This document shows positions 27,992 through 36,821 of a DNA stretch of 64,000 nucleotides, one piece after another. A program made the position numbers and the translations under genes. This DNA is from Algoriphagus ratkowskyi (GTDB lineage: Bacteria > Bacteroidota > Bacteroidia > Cytophagales > Cyclobacteriaceae). A model generated the notes under the pieces. It was not told where the DNA came from and ran no database searches. It worked only from the letters and a program-made list of their open reading frames with translations. The stretch is taken from contig NZ_MSSV01000016.1 of NCBI RefSeq assembly GCF_002150505.1, positions 107,794-171,793 of the forward strand. Reading direction: 5' to 3'. How positions within the stretch are numbered: position 1 is the first letter of the stretch; each line of letters begins with the position of its first letter.

Positions 27992-28054
27992 TAAGAATTG
28001 CTTGAGAGTGAATAAAATTCATTTCGCCAAAGACGAAGAAAAATCAAGCAATTT

Positions 28055-28438
28055 TTAAATCAGAAAAGATTGGTGAAGAATAGTCAAATCTGAAACTGAC
28101 CTATCTAAGAGGAGATATGCAATATTGGAGAGCTGAAGTTCTTCAACAACTAAGCCTGGAATAGTCAGCACATATACCAAAACGAAGTCTGCTGAAAGCT
28201 GAATTTGGAAATCAGCTTTCCCAAAATAATCATCTGAATCTGCCGAAGAAAATTCATCAGAGCAGCAGCCTGGATAGGTAGCCAAACTCAAATCGGCACC
28301 ACAGCAATCTGTTTTCTCGGGAGCCATAGTTACCTCAGTGCTTTTCAACTCATCACCACAATAATGCGCTGCCAAAGTCAGATTGATCTGACCCGTCAGG
28401 AAAAATAGAAGCATTACCGAAGAGATGATTGTTTTCAT
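28055..28438 (-). CDS. HYC_CC_PP family protein
   Basis: A 127-residue exported protein. I start it at 28438 (MKTIISSVMLLFFLTGQ), the natural beginning of the signal peptide, in place of a start 21 bases earlier. After the signal comes HYCGDE, then TDCCGAD and PGCCSDE, the cysteine and histidine arrangement that names this family. The rest has a hydrophobic helix (FVLVYVLTIPGLVV). The function is not established; the family commonly precedes TonB receptor and HMA genes, as here, so a metal role is inferred. The usual terminal PP motif is not clear in this copy. Confidence 0.8.
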   Translation of the reverse strand: MKTIISSVMLLFFLTGQINLTLAAHYCGDELKSTEVTMAPEKTDCCGADLSLATYPGCCSDEFSSADSDDYFGKADFQIQLSADFVLVYVLTIPGLVVEELQLSNIAYLLLDRSVSDLTILHQSFLI

Positions 28439-28474
28439 GCCGATAGCAAAGGTCAGCAATTTGGTTGAATAAGA

Positions 28475-28514
28475 AAAACCAACCTTTTCTGCTACAAGAG
28501 AGAAGGTTGGTTTT
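28475..28514 (-). terminator. Terminator of the dihaem cytochrome c gene
   Basis: A 16-bp stem (28475-28490 with 28499-28514; one G-T pair) ending in AAAACC/GGTTTT runs, with an 8-base loop. It is 20 bases beyond the cytochrome stop codon on the minus strand. Confidence 0.8.
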
Positions 28515-28534
28515 GTATGTGATTCAATCTAAAA

Positions 28535-29527
28535 TTATTCCGAAGACCCAGCAGGTGAGAATTTCACTACTTGGTTAGAAACTGGCGCTAGGGTTTTAAG
28601 GTAGGAGTAAATCGCTTTTAGATCTGATTCCTCCATTCCTGCATACATTACCCAAGGCATGACGGAGTTGAACTCTCCTGGCAGAACCTTAGGCAAGTGG
28701 TAGCCAGAATCGAGATATTGTTTGAACTTGCCTACAAACATATCCTCAGTCCAACTGCCTATGCCAGTATCGTTGTCTTGAGTGATATTCGCTGTGCGAA
28801 CGACCGAACCATCAGGGAATAAAAATCTTCTTCCACCTTCAAATTCCTTTCCAGGCAACAAGCCTCCTTGTGCATCCACGGGCGTATGACATTCCATACA
28901 TGCAGCGGCGTTAATTAAGTATTTTCCATAAGCGATTTGGTCTGTTTTGGCAGGTTTTTTTTCTGGAGATGCATCTTTTGGAATAGTCTTTAGAATAAAA
29001 CTTACTGGGAAATCGGCTTTGGAATCAGGAACATCATTGTCGATCGGTTCAAGTGTACGGATGTACGAAATAATGTCATAGATATCCTCGGGATCCATCT
29101 TTCCATAGTAAGAATAAGGCATTAAAGGGAACATCGGCCTGTTTTCGTTTGTCACACCAGTGGTAATAAGACGAAACAATTCACCATCTGTATAATCAGA
29201 AATCCCCACTGGTGTTATATTTCTTGCATAAAAAACTCCTGGAAGTCCCATGCTCTGGTCGAATCTATCTCCACCAGATCCCAGTGTTCCTGGTGTAATC
29301 GGCCCTGAAAATTGTGAGAAATCGCGGACCGAATGGCAATCCACGCAGACAGTGACATGATTTGCTAGGTAAGCTCCTCTAGCTACTCGATCTGAACTAG
29401 TATCAATCGTTAACTCTGGAGCTGGGCTTACTTTTGGGAAGGTGAAACTGATATAGACAACGCCACAAACAATCAGCAAAACAAATGCTCCAATCACATA
29501 TGCTAGAACTTTAAAAAACTTTTTCAT
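28535..29527 (-). CDS. Dihaem cytochrome c, membrane anchored
   Basis: A 330-residue protein with an N-terminal membrane helix (about 7-28) that would leave it anchored at the outer face of the inner membrane. It has two c-type haem sites, CVDCH (61-65) and CMECH (210-214), each followed later by a candidate Met ligand (MFPLMPYSYY and FNSVMPWVMYAGM). This layout resembles cytochromes of the alcohol/gluconate dehydrogenase electron-acceptor type. It stands alone with its own terminator, so its partner dehydrogenase or oxidase is not evident. Confidence 0.88.
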   Translation of the reverse strand: MKKFFKVLAYVIGAFVLLIVCGVVYISFTFPKVSPAPELTIDTSSDRVARGAYLANHVTVCVDCHSVRDFSQFSGPITPGTLGSGGDRFDQSMGLPGVFYARNITPVGISDYTDGELFRLITTGVTNENRPMFPLMPYSYYGKMDPEDIYDIISYIRTLEPIDNDVPDSKADFPVSFILKTIPKDASPEKKPAKTDQIAYGKYLINAAACMECHTPVDAQGGLLPGKEFEGGRRFLFPDGSVVRTANITQDNDTGIGSWTEDMFVGKFKQYLDSGYHLPKVLPGEFNSVMPWVMYAGMEESDLKAIYSYLKTLAPVSNQVVKFSPAGSSE

Positions 29528-29746
29528 ATTAAAAATGGATTTGGTATAATAAAATTTACATTTTAAATTAACTCGTTGATTATTAATGGCCTACTTATTT
29601 TTCAGAAAAGCAGATAGATTAAAAAATATCTTGATATACTACTATTATCTTGTTAAGTAGTTCTGTTTTAAAATATTATTAATTGATGAATACCTATTGA
29701 TTCATTGTGTATTTTGAGATCAATTTCAACCACCAATCTCAAATAC

Positions 29747-31174
29747 ATGAAAACATTATACTTTGTAGGACTATTTTTTATAGGGTTTGTAGCCCATGCA
29801 CAGGAGGAAAAAGTACTCCAGAACCTTGATGATAAAGCAGGCTTCTACGGAGCAATTGCAAAAGAAATCTGGTCTAATCCGGAATTGGGTTATCTCGAAA
29901 ATAAAAGCAGTGACTTATTGCAAAAAACATTGTCGGATGCTGGATTTACCATTAAAGCCGGTGTGGCAGGCATTTCTACAGCTTTTGTAGCAGAATATGG
30001 CTCAGGCAAACCTGTAATCGGAATCATGGCCGAATATGATGCACTTCCGGGTGTGTCTCAAAAAGCGATACCAGTTAGGGATCCGGTTGTCGAAGGTGGT
30101 TCAGGTCATGCATGTGGTCATCATCTGTTTGGTACGGCATCCGTGGCTGCAGGTATTTCCATCATGGAATGGATGAAAGCAAATAATATCAAAGGTACAC
30201 TTCGTGTTTATGGCACTCCTGCCGAAGAAGGTGGAGGAGGTAAAGTCTATATGGCTAAGGCTGGAATAATGAATGACGTGGACGCCATGATGCATTGGCA
30301 TCCTTCATCGTCCAATAATGCAGGAGCAAACTCATCCTTGGCTAATATTTCTACCAAATTTAGATTCTACGGAGAAGCATCGCATGCAGCTGCTGCTCCG
30401 GATCGTGGAAGATCTGCTCTTGATGGTGTAGAATCAATGAATTATATGGTAAACATGATGCGGGAACATGTTCCTCAAGAGACTAGGATGCACTATGTGA
30501 TTACAAAAGGCGGTGAAGCTCCAAACGTGGTACCAGCATTTGCAGAGTCCTATCATTATGTAAGGCATCCTGATGCGCTGAAAGTGAAAGAGATTTTCGC
30601 AAAAATGATAGATGCTGCAGAGGGTGCAGCTCAGGGTACTCAGACTAGAATGGAATATGAAATCATTAATGGTGTATATAATTTGTTGCCAAATGAGACG
30701 CTAGCGACTATTATGCAAAAAAATCTGGAGCGAGTTGGAGGTGTCACATATACAGCTGAAGAGCGCAAGTTTGCTGAGGCTATTATTAAAACATATCCTG
30801 CCGGAGTTCAAGTATCTCCAGAAGATGCTTCCAAAATTGAGCCTTTCGAGGTGAATGAAAAAGGTTCAGGTGGATCTACGGATGTAGGTGATGTGAGTTG
30901 GTTGGTTCCTACAGTAGGCTTAGGAACAGCAACCTGGGTTCCGGGTACTTCCGCACACACTTGGCAAGCAGTAGCTGCCGGAGGAACAAGCATAGGAGAG
31001 AAAGGGATGATGATAGCAGCTAAAACTTTGACTCTTACGGCTATGGATATATTTAAAGACCCTTCAGTTACCAAGAAAGCACTAGAGGAGTTGAATAGGA
31101 GAAGAGGTAGTGATTTCAAATATGAGGCTCTTACAGGAGATAGAGAGCCACCGCTGGATTACCGTAAAAATTAA
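29747..31174 (+). CDS. M20 family amidohydrolase, exported (AbgB-like)
   Basis: A 475-residue M20 metallo-amidohydrolase. I start it at ATG 29747, where a signal peptide begins (LYFVGLFFIGFVAHA-Q). Zinc and catalytic motifs are in order: MAEYDALPG, SGHACGHHLFG, TPAEEGGGGK, MHWHPSS, and the late TSAHTWQ. The lid domain lies between about 200 and 310. The sequence is nearest to aminobenzoyl-glutamate hydrolase subunit B-like proteins, though the signal peptide implies periplasmic substrates such as N-acyl amino acids or peptides. It is a single-gene unit, followed by a hairpin and then a decayed gene. Confidence 0.88.
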   Translation: MKTLYFVGLFFIGFVAHAQEEKVLQNLDDKAGFYGAIAKEIWSNPELGYLENKSSDLLQKTLSDAGFTIKAGVAGISTAFVAEYGSGKPVIGIMAEYDALPGVSQKAIPVRDPVVEGGSGHACGHHLFGTASVAAGISIMEWMKANNIKGTLRVYGTPAEEGGGGKVYMAKAGIMNDVDAMMHWHPSSSNNAGANSSLANISTKFRFYGEASHAAAAPDRGRSALDGVESMNYMVNMMREHVPQETRMHYVITKGGEAPNVVPAFAESYHYVRHPDALKVKEIFAKMIDAAEGAAQGTQTRMEYEIINGVYNLLPNETLATIMQKNLERVGGVTYTAEERKFAEAIIKTYPAGVQVSPEDASKIEPFEVNEKGSGGSTDVGDVSWLVPTVGLGTATWVPGTSAHTWQAVAAGGTSIGEKGMMIAAKTLTLTAMDIFKDPSVTKKALEELNRRRGSDFKYEALTGDREPPLDYRKN

Positions 31175-31184
31175 GCTTTAATTT

Positions 31185-31210
31185 CAAGGACAGTCTGCTG
31201 GCTGTCCTTG
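31185..31210 (+). terminator. Hairpin after the M20 hydrolase gene
   Basis: Nine-base stem CAAGGACAG (31185-31193) with CTGTCCTTG (31202-31210). No T run follows (TTGCG), so it is a weak terminator at best. Confidence 0.5.
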
Positions 31211-31246
31211 TTGCGAAATACGATATAAGAGATTGAGTTTTATGTT

Positions 31247-31633
31247 AAAATTACCTTCGTCAATGCTTTTACCACTCCTTCTAATGCCATGAAGCAACAG
31301 TTGCGGATATTTTAGAAGGCTGGTTTTACAACTATTAAAGTGCAAGACTTACATTCGGATCCTAGTTCGGATATTCACGAAATGGAAGGGGTGCGCATAT
31401 GGCATGATCCAAAAACTTCACTTTTGAATGAGTACAATCAACTTAATGCCTGTAAAAATGTCTTTGTGACTGAATCTGCAAGTATGACGAGTACAAGCTC
31501 CCAAAACCCGATACTTACCTTTATGGCCTTGACTGCCCGTGCTGCAACTTATGTAGTTGAGAAACTGAATGGGCTGATTTTGGGGGTGAAAAGTGAGGGG
31601 AAGGAGATTATAGAATTAGAGAATAGAGAATAG
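31247..31633 (+). pseudogene. C-terminal remnant of a GMC (glucose-methanol-choline) oxidoreductase
   Basis: The sequence encodes the conserved end of a GMC-family FAD oxidoreductase: DIHEMEGVRIWHDPKTSLLN, then NVFVTESASMTSTSSQNP and LTFMALTARAATYVVEKL. Catalytic and FAD-binding positions in this segment resemble the family, but the N-terminal two thirds are gone. Upstream, the same frame continues through NAMKQQLRIF, a TAG stop (31313-31315), and KAGFTTIKV, which fits the family before the stop. The gene is therefore a truncated, nonsense-bearing pseudogene. It directly precedes a TIM-barrel isomerase gene of the sort often found beside GMC enzymes in Bacteroidota. Confidence 0.85.
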
Positions 31634-31668
31634 AGAATGAGAGAATAGAGAATGAGAGAGGAGAGATA
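31605..31668. repeat. Short tandem purine-rich repeat
   Basis: Iterations of AGAGAATAGAGAATG-like units (for instance GAGAATAGAGAAT, then GAGAGAATAGAGAATGAGAG) fill the space between the GMC remnant and the next gene. Slippage-prone. Confidence 0.6.
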
Positions 31669-31690
31669 AATGAAAATTAAAAATACACTA

Positions 31691-32551
31691 ATGGATAAGC
31701 TTAAATTGATTGTTTTAACACTGCTAAGTTTTGGGATGGCAGCTATTAGTTGTTCCCCGAAAGAAGGAGAACCCTTGATGGAAGCTCCACTTGGAGTGCA
31801 GGCTTACACTTTCCGAAATCACTGGGCAAATGGTGTAGAGCCCACATTAGATATTATCCAGAAACTTGGGTTCACTGAGTTGGAAGGGAGCGCGCCAAAA
31901 GGAATGAAAGCAGAGGAGTTTGTTGCCCTTTGTGAAGCGAGAGGAATCAGCATCCCATCGACAGGAACGAGTTTTGAGCAATTGGAGTCTGATCCGCAAG
32001 CGGTGGCTGATCAAGTGCAAGAGCTCGGCGCCAAATACGTGATGGTAGCTTGGTTACCTCATAATGGAGATTTCACCAAGGAAAATGCAGATCGAGCGAT
32101 CAAGGCATTCAACGAAGGAGGAAAAGTGTTGGCAGAAAAAGGAATTACGTTTATGTATCATGTGCATGGATACGAATTTCAGCCTTATGAAAATGGCACC
32201 TTGTTCGATTATATCGTGGAGAATACTGACCCGAAGTATGTTTCCTTCCAAATGGATGTGATGTGGACACATTTCGGTGGAGGCGATCCAGTAGCATTGC
32301 TACAGAAATACGGTAATAGATGGGTTTCTCTACATCTGAAAGACCTGCGTAAAGGAGCTCCAAAGAATCTATCAGGAGGAACTGGAGCGGAAAACGACGT
32401 GATTTTGGGGACTGGAGAATTGGATATTCCAGGGATTCTTCGAGAGTCCAATAAGCTTGGGATTAAGCACATGTTTATTGAAGATGAAAGTGATGAAGAG
32501 TTGGTGAATCTGCCAAAAAGCATCGCATATCTGAAAAGCTTAACTTATTAA
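31691..32551 (+). CDS. Sugar phosphate isomerase/epimerase family lipoprotein (TIM barrel)
   Basis: A 286-residue protein. The start is probably ATG 31691 (MDKLKLIVLTLLSFGMAAIS-C), which gives a lipoprotein signal; ATG 31670 would add seven residues. The rest is an AP-endonuclease-2-like barrel: PLGVQAYTFRNHW, IIQKLGFTELEGSAP, FMYHVHGYEF, FQMDVMWTHFGGG, VSLHLKDL and MFIEDE hold the metal-binding Glu, Asp and His residues. The chemistry is probably isomerisation or epimerisation of a keto sugar in the periplasm. It follows a GMC oxidoreductase remnant, and such pairs work in sugar oxidation pathways. Confidence 0.82.
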   Translation: MDKLKLIVLTLLSFGMAAISCSPKEGEPLMEAPLGVQAYTFRNHWANGVEPTLDIIQKLGFTELEGSAPKGMKAEEFVALCEARGISIPSTGTSFEQLESDPQAVADQVQELGAKYVMVAWLPHNGDFTKENADRAIKAFNEGGKVLAEKGITFMYHVHGYEFQPYENGTLFDYIVENTDPKYVSFQMDVMWTHFGGGDPVALLQKYGNRWVSLHLKDLRKGAPKNLSGGTGAENDVILGTGELDIPGILRESNKLGIKHMFIEDESDEELVNLPKSIAYLKSLTY

Positions 32552-32560
32552 TAATTTTAA

Positions 32561-32866
32561 ATGACCATGCTCACTCACTCAGTATTCTTCAAGTTGAAAT
32601 TTCCACAAGGATCTTCGGAGGAGCGCGAGTTTCTCCAAGCTGCAGCGAAGTTGGCATCAATTGCGGGTGTTCAGAACTTCAAGTCATTGCGTCAACTTAG
32701 TTCAAAAAATAATTTCGATTATGGGCTGACAATGGATTTTCAGAGTCAAGAGGCTTATGAAAGCTACAATAAGCACCCTGATCATATGACTTTTGTAGCA
32801 AACTTTTAGGGCAAGTATGTGGCAGATTTTATGGAGATAGATTATGAGCAAATGGATGGGGAATAG
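32561..32866 (+). pseudogene. Dabb (stress-responsive alpha/beta barrel) protein with an in-frame TAG
   Basis: The first 82 codons encode a Dabb-type domain (LTHSVFFKLKF..., SIAGVQNFKSLRQLSSKNNFDYGLTMDF, YNKHPDHMTFVANF). A TAG follows at 32807-32809, yet the same frame goes on with GKYVADFMEIDYEQMDGE to a second stop at 32864-32866, and this extension is just what a complete Dabb protein has (H..F....W......F..IDY). A single TGG to TAG change would explain it. The truncated product lacks the last strand. It follows the isomerase gene by nine bases. Confidence 0.78.
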
Positions 32867-32937
32867 TTTTAAAGACATGTTGCATCAATGTGTTTCTGGA
32901 TAAAAAATTTCTTCGAAATACTAAGTGATTTTAAGAA

Positions 32938-32983
32938 AATAAAGGGGTTGAATCTATTTTTGATAAGATTCAACCCCTTTATT
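32938..32983 (+). terminator. Long perfect hairpin after the isomerase/Dabb pair
   Basis: An 18-bp perfect stem (32938-32955 with 32966-32983), a 10-base loop, and A/T-rich ends. It is the likely end of the isomerase-Dabb transcript. Confidence 0.85.
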
Positions 32984-33375
32984 AATTAGCTGTAATTCAG
33001 CTTAGACTAGAGTGCAATATCTCTGAACCTATTTACTGAACAACAGGGAAAAACTGTTTTGTGCGGGAGTGCCTGATGCGGTTGAACGAGTTTGCAAGCT
33101 GGCGGAATGGGAATTCATGTCTTTTCCAGATAAACAACCCTCGAAGTAGTTCAGCGCTATCATCTATTTACTGGGAGGTGGATCCATTCCATCAAAATTG
33201 AGCTTAAGCTTTTGGCACCGAATGCATACCGAAAGCAGTGACGTGGATGTATTGAAAGAAATACAAGATATTGAAGAACACAATTCCCCTTTGATACAAA
33301 ATACAGTTATTAGATAACTAGTAAAATTAAGTACATTAGAATCAGCCCATTAATTTAAATCAACCAACTGCTGCT
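32984..33375. other. No intact gene; remnant reading frame
   Basis: A frame of about 53 codons without a start codon (about 33157-33315, with GGGSIPSKLSLSF and SSDVDVLKEIQDIEEHN) ends at TAA. It looks like the end of a lost gene but I do not recognise it. Nothing else supportable is seen. Confidence 0.3.
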
Positions 33376-34470
33376 ATGCCAATCTTTATGGACAGACATG
33401 ATGTTTCTGATTCTGTGACAGCAGAACATGTGGCACAATTGCACAAGGAAGATCTGAAAATTCAGGATGCTTTTGGCTGTAGGGGCTTAACTTATTGGTT
33501 TGATGATAAAAGAAAAACTGCTTTTTGCCTGGTTGAAGCACCAAATGAACAGGCAATAAGAGATATGCATGATCAGGCTCATGGACAGATACCGCACAGT
33601 ATTATCGAAGTTGATGCTGTAGTAGTAGAATCATTTTTAGGAAGAATTGAAGACCCGAAAAAAAACCAAGACAGTACATTAAATATTATAGACGATCCTG
33701 CTTTCAGAACGATCATGGTCATAGCGAAAGAATCAGCGCGCTCAGAATCTAGTAACGTTCATCAATCAACCGATTTATTAACAGCGTATTTTGAAGCTAT
33801 TCATTATGTACTTAAAACTAATGATGGAAGAGTGGTGAGAGAAACCAAAGATCTTTTTATCGTATCATTTGAATCAGTCTCAAAAGCAGTTAAGGCCTCC
33901 TTGGAGATAAAATCAAAATCTCATGAGTTGCGATTTGATACTATACCTTTAAAAATCGGGCTGAGTGCAGGCGTTCCGGTCACAGAAAAGAAATCTATTT
34001 TTGAAGACACAATAAATCTGGCAGAACGGATTTGTGCTATTATACCTGGAGAAATTATAGTCTCGGCAGAAGTTGCGGATCTTTCGGGCAGCGATAATTT
34101 GAATACATTTATCAAAGCTGAAAATATTGTGATTTTGAAGCCTGATGAAGAACATTTTATAACCCAGCTGATGGATTTTATAGATTCAACTTGGGGAGAT
34201 TCCAATTTGAAAGTTGATGACTTCAGTAAGCCGGCGGGGTTGAGTAAATCTCAACTCTACCGTAAATTAAAAACACTCACGGGTAAATCCCCCAATACTT
34301 TCTTAAAGGACTACCGTTTAAAAAAAGCATTAGCATTGCTCAATAAAAATACGGGCAATGTATCAGAAATTGCATTTGAAACTGGCTTTACCAGTCCCTC
34401 TTATTTTTCAAAATGCTTTCAAAAAAAATATGGCCATTCCCCTTCGGAATATTTACCTGCCAATGCCTAA
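33376..34470 (+). CDS. AraC family regulator with N-terminal DUF4242 and a cyclase-like middle domain
   Basis: A 364-residue, three-part protein. Residues 1 to about 75 are DUF4242 (MPIFMDRHDV..., AFCLVEAPNEQAIRDMHDQAHG), a ferredoxin-like fold known for nickel binding in some members. About 110-255 resembles a class III nucleotidyl cyclase domain (FRTIMVIAKESA..., VRETKDLFIVSFESVSKAVKASLEI, LKIGLSAGVPV, TINLAERICAI) without an obvious catalytic metal Asp pair. The C-terminus (about 265-362) is an AraC helix-turn-helix (SKSQLYRKLKTLTGKSPNTF, ISEIAF-type ETGFTSPSYFSKCF). It likely senses a small ligand or metal and activates neighbours, such as the truncated haemoglobin gene 127 bases downstream. 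Confidence 0.85.
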   Translation: MPIFMDRHDVSDSVTAEHVAQLHKEDLKIQDAFGCRGLTYWFDDKRKTAFCLVEAPNEQAIRDMHDQAHGQIPHSIIEVDAVVVESFLGRIEDPKKNQDSTLNIIDDPAFRTIMVIAKESARSESSNVHQSTDLLTAYFEAIHYVLKTNDGRVVRETKDLFIVSFESVSKAVKASLEIKSKSHELRFDTIPLKIGLSAGVPVTEKKSIFEDTINLAERICAIIPGEIIVSAEVADLSGSDNLNTFIKAENIVILKPDEEHFITQLMDFIDSTWGDSNLKVDDFSKPAGLSKSQLYRKLKTLTGKSPNTFLKDYRLKKALALLNKNTGNVSEIAFETGFTSPSYFSKCFQKKYGHSPSEYLPANA

Positions 34471-34597
34471 TCGGCTTCTTTTTAACCGATTAACATTCAG
34501 TTGAATCAAAATTACATGCATTTGAATTAAATGTGACAGACAAAGCCTGCTTTAGCTTATACATTTGAGTTTATAAAAAACCTTTAAATAAACTACT

Positions 34598-34978
34598 ATG
34601 AGCATGACTAAAAGTCTTTTTGAAAACCTGGGAGGTACCGTGGGCATCACTGCAATTGTTGACGATGTGGTAGAGGCTCACATGAATAACCCGGCCATCA
34701 GTGCCCGGTTTTTACCTTATAAAGATGAGCCAAAACGGCTGGCATCGATCAAGAAACATACGGTGGATTTTTTCAGTGCTGGAAGTGGCGGACCTGTTAC
34801 TTATATAGGAAGAGATATGTCCACCACACACAAGGGCATGAATATCAACCCAGAAGAATACCAGCATACGATTGATGATATCATGAAAGTTTTAAGTAAA
34901 CACAACATTGATGAACAATCACAGGTAAATGTGATGGCCATTCTGAGTTCATTAAAAGACTCGATTGTAGGCAAATAA
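34598..34978 (+). CDS. glbN: Group 1 truncated haemoglobin
   Basis: A 126-residue globin of the TrHbN type. The N-terminus LFENLGGTVGITAIVDDVVEAHMNNP and the region FLPYKDEPKRLASIKKHTVDFF are the family A-to-E helices. The proximal haem His is His78 in YIGRDMSTTHKGMNI. It binds oxygen or nitric oxide; in this genome it could add nitric oxide dioxygenase capacity to the NorB at 6.5 kb, which is inference. Two ATGs (34598, 34604) are possible; the longer is given. It lies between an AraC regulator and a decayed FAD oxidase gene. Confidence 0.9.
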   Translation: MSMTKSLFENLGGTVGITAIVDDVVEAHMNNPAISARFLPYKDEPKRLASIKKHTVDFFSAGSGGPVTYIGRDMSTTHKGMNINPEEYQHTIDDIMKVLSKHNIDEQSQVNVMAILSSLKDSIVGK

Positions 34979-34999
34979 TGTTCAACAACCTTTAAAATC

Positions 35000-35251
35000 A
35001 TGATTATTAAAACTTTAATAAAAGATCTTGATCCTACTGTAATTGAAAAATTTGCAAGCCAGTTTAGGGGTACCATTATACTGCCTGCTCACAAAGAATA
35101 CAATGGGATCCGTAAAGTATTCAATGCAATGATTGATAAGCATCCGGGGATGATTGTGAGATGTGTGGATGTTGCGGATGTCATGCACGCTGTAAATTTT
35201 GGAAGATCTTTTTTAGTGCTTCATTCTACTCGTCACTTGAGTTGCCAATAA
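35000..35251 (+). pseudogene. N-terminal remnant of a FAD-linked (BBE/p-cresol methylhydroxylase-type) oxidase
   Basis: The first 70 codons match the start of FAD_binding_4 oxidases: FRGTIILPAHKEYNGIRKVFNAMIDKHPGMIVRCVDVADVMHAVNFGR (written here in pieces of the consensus LxGxxLLPxDxxYDxARxxWNxxIDxRP... VADVxxAVNFAR). The conserved VRGGGH flavin loop that should come next is lost: the frame changes to SFLVLHSTRHLSCQ and stops. The remaining 350 or so residues are missing. It may still be translated as an 83-residue peptide, but it cannot be an oxidase. Confidence 0.75.
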
Positions 35252-35807
35252 TTTTTTGGTCGTGCTGGCCGGCTCAAAATAGACATGGAAAGCCCTCAGT
35301 ACCAAATTCTACTTTATGCAAGTCTGACACAGGAAGGAATCAGCGGATCTACTCCAGATGACCCAGTATCACTGCATTAGTAGTAAGTTCTGGCATAATC
35401 TTTACCAGCCTGATTTCCCTGATGCTCACATTACCTGCATGTGTCCTGATAGCCACTTGATTTCACTCAAATATTCTTTGCAATCTAGGTTCTATTGTAA
35501 ACTTTTCTCAACCTCTTATATTTCATTACCATATAAAATTTTGATTTTACCCACTTTTTAGCAGTTGAATAATTGAAGTTAACCCATCAATGCTGAAGAT
35601 TAAATCGGGGGATGTTCGCATTTCTCATAACGCAGGTTGGGGAATGAGCCTCAAAATCGGGGTATATATCCCCTTCAATTTTTTTAAAAACCCTTATATC
35701 AGCTCAGAAATGACATGGATTAATAATTGAACTGTTCTTTTGGAAATGCTATTAAAACCAGTCAAGGAATATTTCCTTACACTGGTAATTTAAAGACGAA
35801 TCAATAG
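35252..35807. other. Non-coding or decayed sequence
   Basis: Only short frames are present. One of 31 codons at 35285-35380 starts MESPQYQILLYASLTQEG; it may be a relic of a lost gene. No intact gene, RNA or strong hairpin is seen. Confidence 0.3.
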
Positions 35808-35980
35808 TTCAATACAACAGTTAATCCATACACAAATAAGACGTTAAAGTCATTCGATGAAATGTCTTAGAAAGCAGTTGAATTTAAATTAGCGAAAGCA
35901 CAACTGGCTTTTACTCAAGGCTAAGAAACGAGCTACCAGCAATGGACTGAGTTGCTACATCAAGTAGCTACAACCATTCG
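35808..35980 (+). pseudogene. N-terminal remnant of an aldehyde dehydrogenase
   Basis: One frame reads TVNPYTNKTLKSFDEMS, a TAG (35868-35870), KAVEFKLAKAQLAFTQG, a TAA, then ETSYQQWTELLHQVAT. This matches the start of succinate-semialdehyde-type aldehyde dehydrogenases (INPYTNE..KTFDEMTD..VE.K...A..AF..WK.TSY..RAELL.KVA). The catalytic domain is absent, so only about 55 codons with at least two stops remain. Confidence 0.72.
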
Positions 35981-36107
35981 AGTAGGTGAACCGATTGATT
36001 CGTTTAAACAGAGAGCTATAGGTCTCTGATAAAACAAAAACTACTAAAATTTTCTAGAAACTTTAGGTGGTATTTTGACGCCTATCAAAAATCCAGACTA
36101 AAATATT

Positions 36108-36476
36108 ATGAATAAAATACTACTTAACTTAAAGGTTTTAGTGCATGCTGTCTTCTTAACCACGGCATGCGAAACCAAGCAACCGGTAGATTAAATTCTA
36201 GAAAATGATACCCAGCGTTCCGAAATCATTGAATCATTTATCCATCACCACCCCTATAGAATGGAGATGATGAATGCCATGATGGAAAATGATAGTTGCA
36301 GGAATATCGTGGGTCAAAGGATGATGCGGAATCCCGAAATGATGGGAATGATGATGAAAAACCCTTCATGAATTGAGGGGACGATGTTCAAATGGTCAAC
36401 ATGGAGGCTGGTGATAGCATTGTGTTTAATGATATAATGCAAATGATCAGATAACAGCCGCAAATGTGGGAAAAGG
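36108..36476 (+). pseudogene. Decayed methionine-rich lipoprotein gene
   Basis: ATG 36108 opens a lipoprotein-like signal (LVHAVFLTTA-C) followed by ETKQPVD, then a TAA where a Glu codon would fit, then ILENDTQRSEIIESFIHHH, YRMEMMNAMMENDS, GQRMMRNPEMMGMMMKNPS and a TGA. In a shifted frame the Met pattern continues (VQMVNMEAGDSIVFNDIMQMIR) to more stops. It looks like a paralogue of the Met-rich genes at 37.3-38.2 kb, disabled by several stops and a frameshift. Confidence 0.7.
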
Positions 36477-36518
36477 TTATTAATATAAAAACAGCTACAA
36501 TTAAATACAACTAACATC

Positions 36519-36626
36519 ATGCATGATAATACCTGGAATTGGGGAATGGGATGGGGAATGTGGCTTGTGCCACTGTTTGTCATAATATTACTTCTCTATT
36601 TTGTGAAATTTAGAAGAAGGAAATGA
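36519..36626 (+). CDS. Small membrane protein (35 residues)
   Basis: A short frame from ATG 36519 to TGA 36624-36626: MHDNTWNWGMGWGMWLVPLF, one membrane helix, then a basic end (KFRRRK). Small Trp/Gly/Met-rich one-helix proteins of this look are frequent beside copper or Met-rich genes in Bacteroidota. No function can be assigned. It lies just after the decayed Met-rich gene and may be intact. Confidence 0.55.
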   Translation: MHDNTWNWGMGWGMWLVPLFVIILLLYFVKFRRRK

Positions 36627-36821
36627 AATATCTATGTATGTCTATGATTTACAGATTTGATGTGAATAACATTTAAAACTAATAATCATATAAATCTAAA
36701 TTTAGGTAAGGTTATTTTTTTCCATCATAAGAACAGTTTTATAGGAGTTATGTGATAAATGTTACAGTAGGTTGATTGCAAAATAATTAGTATGATATTA
36801 ACAAACTAAATAACAGTAAGT

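Noticed and set aside
31605..31668. CRISPR-like or satellite significance of the AGAGAAT repeats.
   Set aside because: The units are too short and irregular, with no spacers; simple replication slippage is enough.
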